Source: Candidatus Schekmanbacteria bacterium GWA2_38_11
GTDB lineage: Bacteria; Schekmanbacteria; GWA2-38-11
Assembly (NCBI GenBank): GCA_001790645.1
Contig: MGDB01000146.1
Span: 1 to 6,263 of the forward strand
DNA length: 6,263 bases
Direction: 5' to 3'
The notes beneath the pieces are model-generated. The model made no database searches, had not been told where the DNA came from, and worked only from the letters and a program-made list of their open reading frames with translations. Position numbers and translations under genes: made by a program. This document shows positions 1 to 5,618 of this stretch, piece after piece. Positions within the stretch are counted from its first letter, which is position 1; the number at the start of each line of letters is the position of its first letter.

Positions 1-323
1 CAACTGATAACCTCTTCCTTGATGGAAATGCAATGAAGATATCTGCTGTTGGCAGTATTGATACAGTCAAGGGAAAGGTTGATATGAAACTGGGCGTTCA
101 GCCGTTGGGGACAGTTGACGCAGTGATAAGCAACATTCCTGTAATAGGTTATATTTTTGGAGGGGATAATAAAAGTATTGTTATTGCACATTTTGAAGTA
201 ACCGGAGATATTAAGGACCCATCTGTAAAATCTATTTCGATTGAGAGGCTTGGAAGCGGAATTATGGGAATTTTCAAAAGGTTTCTTACATACCCCGGCC
301 ATCTCATTTCTCCCGGGAAATAG
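1..323 (+). CDS. AsmA-like C-terminal domain protein, 3' end (partial)
   Basis: The reading frame is open from the left edge to a TAG stop at 321-323, so this is the C-terminal ~106 residues of a longer protein. The ATG at 33 is internal: in-frame codons upstream read TDNLFLDGNA without a stop. The pattern of short beta-strands (residues reading DNLFLDGNAMKISAVGSID, then VQPLGTVD, then IPVIGYIFGGD, then FEVTGDIKDPSVKSI) followed by an amphipathic end (GIMGIFKRFLTYPG) matches the C-terminal region of AsmA/DUF3971 (YhdP-like) proteins. Those are large inner-membrane-anchored periplasmic proteins linked to lipid transport and outer-membrane integrity, which implies a diderm envelope. The family call comes from pattern recognition. 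The domains upstream are outside the window, so length and membrane anchor cannot be checked. Confidence 0.72.
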   Translation, partial: TDNLFLDGNAMKISAVGSIDTVKGKVDMKLGVQPLGTVDAVISNIPVIGYIFGGDNKSIVIAHFEVTGDIKDPSVKSISIERLGSGIMGIFKRFLTYPGHLISPGK

Positions 324-349
324 CGTAAAGGCGAAAAGTGTAAAGCTAT

Positions 350-403
350 TAAGCTATAAGTTTTAAGCTGTTGTAGGGTAGCCGCAGGCTTTAGCCTGCG
401 TTA
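350..403 (+). repeat. Composite palindromic repeat, diverged copy (REP-like)
   Basis: Starting 26 bases after the AsmA-like stop codon, the segment 350-367 matches 5482-5499 at 17 of 18 positions (TAAGCTATAAGTTTTAAG here). It is followed by TTGTAGGG (371-378) and then a hairpin with arms CGCAGGC (383-389) and GCCTGCG (394-400) around TTTA. The same order of modules (TAAGCTATAAG block, TTGTAGGG, hairpin centred on GGCTTTAGCC) occurs at 5482-5524. This marks a dispersed repeat family rather than a chance stem. Confidence 0.7.
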
Positions 404-407
404 CAGG

Positions 408-450
408 ATAAAGGGGACAGCCTGCCGACCCCTTTATTATTTCTTTTTTT
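408..450 (+). terminator. Probable intrinsic terminator after the AsmA-like gene
   Basis: Arms TAAAGGGG (409-416) and CCCCTTTA (429-436) are perfectly complementary around a 12-base loop, extendable by an A-T pair at 408/437. A T-rich tract ending in seven T follows (437-450). The position, 85 bases beyond the stop of the only upstream gene, suits termination of that transcript. The stem has only four G-C pairs and could belong to the neighbouring repeat. Confidence 0.5.
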
Positions 451-589
451 CAGCATTTGCTTGACCTTTAACCTTATTTTGATTTATAAACTTAATGAAA
501 TAGAAAATTTGAAAAATAATAATTTAGAGTTTTTCCCAAGTTATAGGCAGGTGAAAATCTACTTAGATACAAATGAGAATGAAAAATTT

Positions 590-799
590 ATGAAACCATC
601 TGCTTTAAAAAAAGAAAACAAGAAGCTTATAGAGCTGGGTTGGCATGCCCTTGTTGAAAAGTTAGGAATAGTCAATGCTACAAAATTTATTATGACTATT
701 GATAAAGGAGAAGGTGATTCGGTTAGGTATTTCCGAGACCTTTGGAAAGACAAAACCAGTGAGGAGATTTATAAAGAAATGATAGAAGCAAGAAAATGA
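590..799 (+). CDS. Small antitoxin-like hypothetical protein (69 aa)
   Basis: Not assigned to a named family. The protein from ATG 590 is a compact, charged, mostly helical sequence whose core (GWHALVEKLGIVNATKFIM, then GEGDSVRYFRDLWKDKTSEEIYKEM) resembles small proteins often found next to PIN-type toxins, so it is probably the antitoxin half of a TA pair. The same frame is open upstream: an in-frame GTG at 551 would give 82 aa (starting MKIYLDTNENEKF), and a TTG at 461 would give 112 aa. I prefer 590 because the conserved-looking part begins there, but no good ribosome binding site precedes any of the three (only weak AGG at 545-547 or GAG at 574-576). No intact toxin follows. The stop codon overlaps an ATG (796-798) that opens only a 27-codon ORF, so the gene may be an orphan or remnant. 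Confidence 0.55.
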   Translation: MKPSALKKENKKLIELGWHALVEKLGIVNATKFIMTIDKGEGDSVRYFRDLWKDKTSEEIYKEMIEARK

Positions 800-1007
800 A
801 ATATCTATTTCCTACTATTCACCAACTTACCGATTCACCCATTTCCTTACTTGGTTTATATCATAACATCGCAAACTGATTTTTAATGCACTTACTTAAT
901 AACCCTTGCAACTCTTGGCATTTTTTAATATTGCAGCAAAATTATAAACTCTGTCAGCCCCAAAATGGCAACCGTTCCCCTTTATTCGATCCTCTGCAGA
1001 AATTCAA
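800..1007. other. Intergenic, AT-rich, no gene recognised
   Basis: The stretch from the end of the small antitoxin-like ORF to the DUF2281 promoter has no ORF with coding character on either strand. The only in-phase continuation is a 27-codon ORF (796-879, beginning MKYLFPTIHQLTDSP) that starts with a 4-base ATGA overlap. I see no RNA gene or strong hairpin. Confidence 0.5.
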
Positions 1008-1073
1008 TTGACTTAGCAAAGGTATTTCATTAAATTAATAAATAATTTTAGTATTAAAATATTTATCCGGAGG
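1008..1073 (+). promoter_or_regulatory. Candidate promoter, operator and RBS of the DUF2281-PIN operon
   Basis: A TTGACT -35 (1008-1013) and a TAAATT -10 (1031-1036) are separated by 17 bases. Downstream is a perfect inverted repeat ATTTTA-GTAT-TAAAAT (1045-1060), a possible autoregulatory operator as expected for a TA antitoxin, although AT-rich repeats also arise by chance. GGAGG at 1069-1073 lies nine bases before the ATG at 1083 and fixes that start. The RBS is clear, and the promoter and operator are inferred. Confidence 0.42.
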
Positions 1074-1082
1074 CAATGACCA

Positions 1083-1322
1083 ATGCGCTTAACCGACATA
1101 GATTTAACAAAAGAAATCTATGATAAAATAAAAGAGCTGCCAGAGGATAAGGTTAGGGAAGTGATAGATTTTATTGAATTTCTTAAATCTAAAAAGGGCA
1201 ATGGAGCAAAAAGAGGCTTACCTGAGGCAATACTGAAGCACATAGGTGTATGGAGATTTGATAAAGGAGAACTGGATAGCTTATTAGAAGAGATTCAGAA
1301 CCTGCGAGATGTGGAGGATTAG
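1083..1322 (+). CDS. DUF2281-type antitoxin (VapB-like)
   Basis: This 79-aa protein has the DUF2281 signature in its N-terminal half: residues 12-38 read IYDKIKELPEDKVREVIDFI plus EFLKSKK, the ELPED...EVIDFIEFL core typical of small antitoxins paired with PIN toxins. The acidic C-terminal half (about 45-79, with GVWRFDKGELDSLLEEI) is the likely toxin-wrapping tail. GGAGG nine bases upstream supports the ATG. The stop at 1320-1322 is two bases before the toxin start, so the pair is translationally coupled. Its inferred role is to neutralise the downstream PIN nuclease and, with it, to repress the operon. DNA binding by this short DUF2281 form is not visible in the sequence, and calling it VapB is by position. 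Confidence 0.85.
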   Translation: MRLTDIDLTKEIYDKIKELPEDKVREVIDFIEFLKSKKGNGAKRGLPEAILKHIGVWRFDKGELDSLLEEIQNLRDVED

Positions 1323-1324
1323 TT

Positions 1325-1729
1325 TTGGAGTTTCTGTTTGATACTAATCACGTTAGTAAGATCCTTGAAGGAAACGAATCCATTGTCTTGAAAGTTAATA
1401 GTTTGAAAGATGCCAGTTCAAGATTTGGCATATCAGTAAGTATTCTTGGTGAGTTATTCTTTGCAGCTTATGCCAGCAAAAGAAAAGAAGAAAACCTTTT
1501 AAAACTAAGAAGATTTCTGGAAGACATAATTATTTGGGAGTATGATGAAATTGCAGCGGAGGAATTTGGAAGAATTCAGGCAGAGCAAAAATCAAAGGGT
1601 AAACCTATTCCTTCTATTGACGCTCAGATTGCTGCTGTTGCAAGAGTACACAAACTTACAGTCCTGACAAACGACCAGCACTTTAGCTTTATAGATGGTC
1701 TGAGTAGTGTAGAGAACTGGTTGAAGTGA
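1325..1729 (+). CDS. vapC: PIN-domain ribonuclease toxin (VapC family)
   Basis: A full-length 134-aa PIN domain, the usual VapC size. The acidic metal-site residues are all present: D6 in FLFDTN, E43 in SILGELFFAAY, D99 in SIDAQIAA, and D117 in TNDQHF. Such toxins are Mg2+/Mn2+-dependent endoribonucleases that cleave tRNA or rRNA and stop growth when the antitoxin is degraded; the target here is unknown. Translation starts at TTG 1325, supported by GGAGG at 1313-1317 (seven bases away, inside the antitoxin gene) and by DTN falling at the normal distance from the N terminus. It forms a two-gene operon with the DUF2281 antitoxin (2-base gap) and converges on the relE-like gene 45 bases downstream. 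Nothing suggests inactivation. Confidence 0.92.
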   Translation: MEFLFDTNHVSKILEGNESIVLKVNSLKDASSRFGISVSILGELFFAAYASKRKEENLLKLRRFLEDIIIWEYDEIAAEEFGRIQAEQKSKGKPIPSIDAQIAAVARVHKLTVLTNDQHFSFIDGLSSVENWLK

Positions 1730-1774
1730 TTCTCATCAATTTAAAAACCTCTTAGCATAATTCCTCATCAATTA

Positions 1775-2023
1775 TTAAGTGTTCTTTTTCATCAACGTCC
1801 CCCTTTCTTTACTCTCTATTCTGTAAAGAACCCGATAGTCTCCGGAACGAAGCCTATAGAGCGGAGGTTTGAATCCTTTAAGTTTCTTAATTCCACTTCT
1901 TGATGGGAAGGGATTGGTAGAAAGGGATTTAATGTCCGGGATTATCTGCTCACGTAGCTTATCAGGAATATCTTTCAGGTCATCAGCTGCTGCCTGAGTC
2001 ATCTGGATATTGAAAATATTCAT
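1775..2023 (-). CDS. RelE/ParE-family toxin, C-terminally shortened (82 aa)
   Basis: Residues 1-70 match the RelE/ParE fold: helical hairpin (TQAAADDLKDIPDKLREQII), a linker (TNPFPSRSGIKKLKGF), then the conserved strands PPLYRLRSGDYRVLYRIE (53-70). Family members normally continue with a last strand and a basic or aromatic end (typically an R...R-x-x-x-Y/L pattern) that carries catalytic or ribosome-contact residues. Here the protein runs into SKERGTLMKKNT and stops, about 10-15 residues early. The next codon is also a stop, and a +1 frame from the G run (REG/GDVDEKEHLIIDEELC) does not restore the family ending. Start ATG at 2023-2021 has AAAAGG (2035-2030) six bases upstream, and the antitoxin stop is two bases before it. 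The operon partner is the Phd/YefM antitoxin. RelE toxins cut mRNA on the ribosome and ParE toxins poison gyrase; which applies, and whether this copy is active, is uncertain. Confidence 0.82.
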   Translation of the reverse strand: MNIFNIQMTQAAADDLKDIPDKLREQIIPDIKSLSTNPFPSRSGIKKLKGFKPPLYRLRSGDYRVLYRIESKERGTLMKKNT

Positions 2024-2025
2024 CT

Positions 2026-2283
2026 TTATCCTTTTGACCCTGTTAGGTAGTCATCAAGTGATATAACCCTGCCAGCCTTAATATCCTTTTCTGCCCTTGC
2101 TATTTTCTTTCTTATGGTTGGACTGTTTTCTATAATAAAGTCTTCAAGATCATCTTCTGTAAGTGCAGTAAGAGATGCTGCTGGTTTTCCTCTGTATGTG
2201 ATGATAACAGGTTTTCCCTTAACCACTTCACGCAAGAGTTCGTTTGTTTTATTTTTTAATTCAACAGTGTTCGCTACTTTCAT
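2026..2283 (-). CDS. Phd/YefM-family antitoxin (85 aa)
   Basis: The N-terminal ~45 residues (MKVANTVELKNKTNELLREV, then GKPVIITYRGKPAASLTAL) are a typical Phd/YefM dimerisation and DNA-binding fold. The C-terminal part (46-85, ending GRVISLDDYLTG) is the usual flexible toxin-binding arm. I place the start at ATG 2283-2281, because AGGAGGT (2297-2291) is seven bases upstream. A GTG at 2292-2290 would give 88 aa but overlaps that Shine-Dalgarno sequence. It is transcribed from a strong promoter just behind rlmN and coupled by a 2-base gap to the RelE-like gene. The expected role is toxin neutralisation and autorepression through the palindromes at 2303-2332. Confidence 0.9.
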   Translation of the reverse strand: MKVANTVELKNKTNELLREVVKGKPVIITYRGKPAASLTALTEDDLEDFIIENSPTIRKKIARAEKDIKAGRVISLDDYLTGSKG

Positions 2284-2290
2284 AATTGAC

Positions 2291-2335
2291 ACCTCCTATA
2301 AGGCTATTATAATAGCTACATAGTGTCTATGTCAA
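2291..2335 (-). promoter_or_regulatory. Near-consensus promoter with double-palindrome operator for the Phd-RelE operon
   Basis: Read on the minus strand: TTGACA (2335-2330), an 18-base spacer, TATAAT (2311-2306), then AGGAGGT (2297-2291) and ATG at 2283. Both hexamers are perfect sigma70 matches. The promoter is covered by two abutting inverted repeats: ACATAG-ACA-CTATGT (2332-2318), overlapping the -35 box and spacer, and the perfect 14-mer GCTATTATAATAGC (2316-2303), centred on the -10 box. Phd/YefM antitoxins bind such paired palindromes and repress their own operon, so this is the likely operator. Binding itself is inferred. Confidence 0.85.
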
Positions 2336-2359
2336 TCAGAAAAACAGGAGATAGTTTTC

Positions 2360-3391
2360 TTAACCTTTTCCCCCCAACTGCCCGCAGGCAGCAAGGATAT
2401 CAATGCCCCTGCTTTTGCGCAAGTTTACGGCAAGATTTTTTGACATCAGAAAATTCTGGAATTCCAAAACTCTCCCGGGACTGGAAAGTGAGAATTTTGA
2501 ACCTGGAAAAGGGTTAAAGTTAAGCAGATTTATTTTAGCCTTTATTCCCTTGAGGAGCCTTACAAGGTTTTCTGCATCCTCCAAGCTGTCATTTATTCCG
2601 CCAAGAAGAATATATTCAAAAGTAATTCTGCTTCTTTTTTTCAGTGGATAATTTTTTATCATCACTATGAGCTCTTTAAGAGGAAAGGCTCGGTTAACAG
2701 GCATGAGGACATCTCTTTTTTTATCAGAGGAGGCGTTCAGGGAAACAGCAAGGTTTATATTCAACCCCGATTCTATTAAATCTTTTATCCCCGGGATAAC
2801 ACCAGATGTTGAGAGAGTAATCCGCCTTGAAGAAAAATCAAATCCTTCTCTGTCAAGCATTATAGTAACCGTTTTTTTTACATTCTCAAAATTATCAAGT
2901 GGCTCTCCCATCCCCATAATCACTAAATTTGATATCCTGATTTCTTTCCCTATATCTCTTTTGACCTCTAAAACCTGGTTTATGATCTCTGAAGATGTAA
3001 GGTTTCGTGAGAGCCCTTTTTTTCCTGTCAGGCAGAATTTACATCCCCTGCTGCAGCCGGCCTGCGTAGAGATGCAGAGGGTAAGCCTGCTTTTATCAGG
3101 TATCAGCACGCTTTCAATGGTGTTCTCCTGATCGACCTGGAAAATATATTTCTTTGCTCCATCACTTGAGAACAGGATTTTCTCAATCTTGAGTCTGCTT
3201 AAAAAAGAGTTTTTTTCAAGGAGTGACTTGGTTTTTTTAGAGAGGTTACTCATCTGGTCAAATGCTGTAACTCCCTCTTTAAAAATCCATCTCTTAATCT
3301 GTGATGACCTGTAGCCTTCCAGTCCGAGGTCAGCTAAAAACCTGTCTATTTCAGCTAAGCTCAGACTCAGCAAATCGATTTTGTCTGCCAT
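2360..3391 (-). CDS. rlmN: Dual-specificity RNA methyltransferase RlmN (23S rRNA A2503 / tRNA A37, C2)
   Basis: 343 aa, within the normal RlmN range. It is a radical-SAM enzyme that installs 2-methyladenosine at A2503 of 23S rRNA and, in characterised members, A37 of some tRNAs. Visible in order: an N-terminal accessory domain (about 1-95, with RSSQIKRWIFKEG), a conserved glutamate E93 in TIESVLIP, the 4Fe-4S motif C113-x3-C117-x2-C120, the SAM-binding GMGEPL (160-165), and the conserved cysteine pair C106 and C336. C336, in DILAACGQL, is the methyl-carrying cysteine, and C106 resolves the protein-RNA adduct. The set is complete, so the enzyme should be active. It lacks features pointing to the C8 methyltransferase Cfr. 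ATG 3391 has no clear Shine-Dalgarno sequence. It lies 186 bases downstream of the AOR gene on the same strand with a repeat between, so co-transcription is uncertain. Confidence 0.96.
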   Translation of the reverse strand: MADKIDLLSLSLAEIDRFLADLGLEGYRSSQIKRWIFKEGVTAFDQMSNLSKKTKSLLEKNSFLSRLKIEKILFSSDGAKKYIFQVDQENTIESVLIPDKSRLTLCISTQAGCSRGCKFCLTGKKGLSRNLTSSEIINQVLEVKRDIGKEIRISNLVIMGMGEPLDNFENVKKTVTIMLDREGFDFSSRRITLSTSGVIPGIKDLIESGLNINLAVSLNASSDKKRDVLMPVNRAFPLKELIVMIKNYPLKKRSRITFEYILLGGINDSLEDAENLVRLLKGIKAKINLLNFNPFPGSKFSLSSPGRVLEFQNFLMSKNLAVNLRKSRGIDILAACGQLGGKG

Positions 3392-3438
3392 AGTAATTTT
3401 TAATCTGACTAGGAGTGTCTGTAGGAGAACCCTCTTTT

Positions 3439-3535
3439 GTCATTGCGAGCGACCGAAGGGAGCGTGGCAATCTCCTTCTTAGCTATCAGCTATTTATATG
3501 AGATTGCTTCGGTCGTTTCACTCCCTCGCAATGAC
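3439..3535. repeat. MITE-like 97-bp palindromic repeat
   Basis: Two 35-base arms (3439-3473 and 3501-3535) face each other across 27 AT-rich bases. The outer 11 bases (GTCATTGCGAG / CTCGCAATGAC) and the inner CAATCT/AGATTG ends pair perfectly. Between them the left arm carries CGACCGAAG then a GGAGCG block, and the right arm (reverse complement) carries a GGAGTG block then CGACCGAAG. Elements beginning TCATTGCGAG and ending CTCGCAATGA are dispersed widely in many bacterial genomes. It separates the AOR gene from rlmN on the transcribed strand and could act as a transcription attenuator or RNA stabiliser; that role is inferred. Confidence 0.85.
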
Positions 3536-3577
3536 GTATTCCGACAGGCTCATAGAACCCCGTGTCCCCCTTGGACC

Positions 3578-5458
3578 CTATTCATACAAATCCTTCGCTA
3601 TTTCATCAAGTTCAAGTTCAAGCAGCTTTTCCTTTTCCGGAGCAGTTGTGCTTTTATTCCATCCGCGGCAGGTATAGTAATCATCAAGCATCTCATCAAT
3701 GTTTTCTTTCTTTAAGGTCTTTCCCTTCCATTTATTAGCATCAGTAGGCTCATTAAAAAAGCGCGGTGGCACTGTGTCGTCCTTTCTGCTGAATCCTCCA
3801 ACCCTGACATTAAAGGCCTGTTCCACATTATAAACCCTTTCACACGCTTTCAACATATCCTTTTCTGAAACATCAATTCCGGTAGCAGCTTTGTACATGG
3901 CTGAGAAATTTTCGAAGGTAAAGACAGAGTATCCTGCACTTAAGATATAAAATATCTTGCATATCCCGAAGCAGTCAGGAAGGGTTGTCATCTCCTGTAT
4001 CCATTTCAGCGCTATTCCTTTCCCTTTAATTCCTTCTGACATTAGAGCCTCTTCGCCGTAATTTTTTTTGATATATTCTATTGGGAGAACATCATCTATT
4101 ATTAACCCCCTCAGATGGTCTGCTCCCCTTGTAGAGGTTATGTATCCTAAGACTGATCCGTGTTTTATTCTCAAATCTGCTGGAACGCTTTGTCCTTTAA
4201 TCGTATGAGCAAAAAATTCGCTCCCTCTCCCGATTCTTGAAGCTGCATCCTTTACACCGTCACAGAGGATTTCACCAAACCCTTTTCTGTTAGCCATCTG
4301 TTCTAAGATCGAATGGACAGCTTTGAAATTTCCCCATTCAAGTTTTATTCCCCCTGTATCCTCGTCTGTTATAATACCTTTCTGGTAACATTCCATGGCA
4401 AAGGCTATGGTGTTTCCGGCCTCAATACAGTCAATACCTAATTGGTTACTTAAAACGTCTGCTTTAAGAACTGCAGGAAGGGATGTTACCTGAGGCTGTG
4501 TTCCCCATGACCACATAGCTGCAAGCTCAGGGCCTTCTCCATAAAGACCCTTAAACTGACCATGCTTTACTACATAGCTTCTCCCGCAGCTTATGCTGCA
4601 TCCAAAACATGCCTTGAGTCTGTAGATATATTTCTGGTTAAGTAATTTAGGGCTTATCTTCTCTATACCCGGAAATCTTGTGGTCTGAATGTTTTTTGTG
4701 GCAGGGCTATAGCCTGTATTTACTTCATAAAGCACACTTCCGGGAGTCCCATAAAGGGTGAGATCAGGTCTTTTATGCTTTGTAAGTATTTTCTCTGATA
4801 TTTTTAGAAATTCTTTTGGGTCAGCAACCCTGATTCCCTTTCTCCCTCTCACAGCCACTGCCTTTAGATTTTTTGATCCCATTACTGAGCCCATTCCCTT
4901 AGCGGCAGCCCTTTTTAAACCGTGGATTATGCATGCGTTTTTTACCATATTCTCACCTGCTGGCCCTATGCAGGCAATTTGAATATCTTCATCACCTAAT
5001 TCTTTTTGTATCAGCTCCTGTGTATTCCAGGTATTTTTTCCCCATATCTGTTCTGCGCTTCTTAGCTCTGCTTTGCCATCATTTATGAAAAGATAAGAAG
5101 GTTTTTTGCTTCTGCCGTGAAAGATGATGTGGTCAAACCCTGAAAACTTTAATTCCGGGGCAAAAAATCCACCTGCATTTGCGTCTCCATGCCCCATGGT
5201 GAGAGGAGAGCGGGCAGTGACTGTAAACCTGCAGCCTGCCGGAAGCATTGTTCCGGCTAAGGGTCCTGTGCCAAAGATCAGCCTGTTTTCCGGGCTAAAA
5301 GGATCAACTCCGGGCTTCACCTCGTCATACAAAATCTTGGAATTGATTCCCCTTGCACCAATGAATTTTTTTGCAAAATCTTCCTTTAACTCTTCTTCTT
5401 TGATCTTATTACTGGTAAGATCTACCCGCAATATCTTTCCTGCATATCCAAAAGCCAA
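3578..5458 (-). CDS. aor: Aldehyde:ferredoxin oxidoreductase, W/Mo-bispyranopterin catalytic subunit
   Basis: 626 aa, the usual AOR length. These cytoplasmic enzymes oxidise aldehydes to carboxylates at a tungsten (sometimes molybdenum) bispyranopterin and reduce ferredoxin; some run in reverse on acids. The N-terminal domain starts AFGYAGKILRVDLT, with cofactor-contacting CRFTVTARSPL (76-86, R77) and GDANAGGFF (91-99, N94). The single [4Fe-4S] site is C284-x2-C287-x3-C291 plus C500. Pterin-binding repeats are LGIDCIEAG (340-348) and DCFGIC (495-500). YGEGPE (306-311) and RGADH448 supply the likely active-site Glu and His. All key residues are present. Start TTG 5458-5456 is fixed by AAGGAG six bases upstream. 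The polyferredoxin gene lies 160 bases upstream on the same strand and is the likely electron acceptor. The substrate cannot be told from sequence; related family branches include GAPOR and benzoyl-CoA reductase BamB, but context favours a general AorB-type enzyme. Confidence 0.93.
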   Translation of the reverse strand: MAFGYAGKILRVDLTSNKIKEEELKEDFAKKFIGARGINSKILYDEVKPGVDPFSPENRLIFGTGPLAGTMLPAGCRFTVTARSPLTMGHGDANAGGFFAPELKFSGFDHIIFHGRSKKPSYLFINDGKAELRSAEQIWGKNTWNTQELIQKELGDEDIQIACIGPAGENMVKNACIIHGLKRAAAKGMGSVMGSKNLKAVAVRGRKGIRVADPKEFLKISEKILTKHKRPDLTLYGTPGSVLYEVNTGYSPATKNIQTTRFPGIEKISPKLLNQKYIYRLKACFGCSISCGRSYVVKHGQFKGLYGEGPELAAMWSWGTQPQVTSLPAVLKADVLSNQLGIDCIEAGNTIAFAMECYQKGIITDEDTGGIKLEWGNFKAVHSILEQMANRKGFGEILCDGVKDAASRIGRGSEFFAHTIKGQSVPADLRIKHGSVLGYITSTRGADHLRGLIIDDVLPIEYIKKNYGEEALMSEGIKGKGIALKWIQEMTTLPDCFGICKIFYILSAGYSVFTFENFSAMYKAATGIDVSEKDMLKACERVYNVEQAFNVRVGGFSRKDDTVPPRFFNEPTDANKWKGKTLKKENIDEMLDDYYTCRGWNKSTTAPEKEKLLELELDEIAKDLYE

Positions 5459-5481
5459 AATTGTCTCCTTGTATTCAACTG

Positions 5482-5608
5482 TAAGCTATAAGCTTTAAGT
5501 TGTAGGGCAAGGCTTTAGCCTTGCTTAAAGCAACCCTAAAGGGTTGCCCTACATTCTTAAAAGTTAAAGTCGTGTGCCGTTAAACGGTTACTTAAAGCTT
5601 ATAGCTTA
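5482..5608. repeat. Composite palindromic element with perfect 19-bp terminal inverted repeats
   Basis: Ends 5482-5500 and 5590-5608 are exact reverse complements (19 bp; the right arm contains CTTAAAGCTTATAGCTTA). Inside, a 51-base cruciform spans 5501-5553: the 10-bp stem TGTAGGGCAA (5501-5510) / TTGCCCTACA (5544-5553) encloses two hairpins, GCAAGGC-TTTA-GCCTTGC (5507-5524) and GCAACCC-TAAA-GGGTTGC (5530-5547), whose arms compete with the outer stem. The element fills most of the gap between the polyferredoxin and AOR genes. A further CTTAAAGCT copy at 5612-5620 runs into the stop codon of the former. A diverged relative sits at 350-403. Confidence 0.85.
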
Positions 5609-5618
5609 AGGCTTAAAG

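Noticed and set aside
461..589. Extension of the small antitoxin-like protein to TTG 461
   Set aside because: The TTG has no ribosome binding site, sits only 11 bases after a terminator-like T tract, and the added residues are AT-driven low complexity. Only the GTG at 551 is kept as an alternative.
2338..2362. Imperfect AGAAAAAC/GTTTTCT stem just after rlmN as a terminator
   Set aside because: The stem is almost all A-T, needs a bulge, and has no convincing T tract in the transcribed direction.
2667..3131. 154-aa plus-strand ORF opposite rlmN
   Set aside because: It lies wholly antisense to a gene with all RlmN catalytic motifs, and its composition (serine- and phenylalanine-rich) is typical of an antisense shadow.
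3439..3535. Possible CRISPR or tandem repeat array
   Set aside because: There are only two facing arms, in inverted orientation, with no series of direct repeats and spacers.
5124..5498. 124-aa plus-strand ORF opposite the AOR start region
   Set aside because: Antisense to the conserved AOR N-terminal domain and ending in the palindromic repeat. No homology pattern was recognised.
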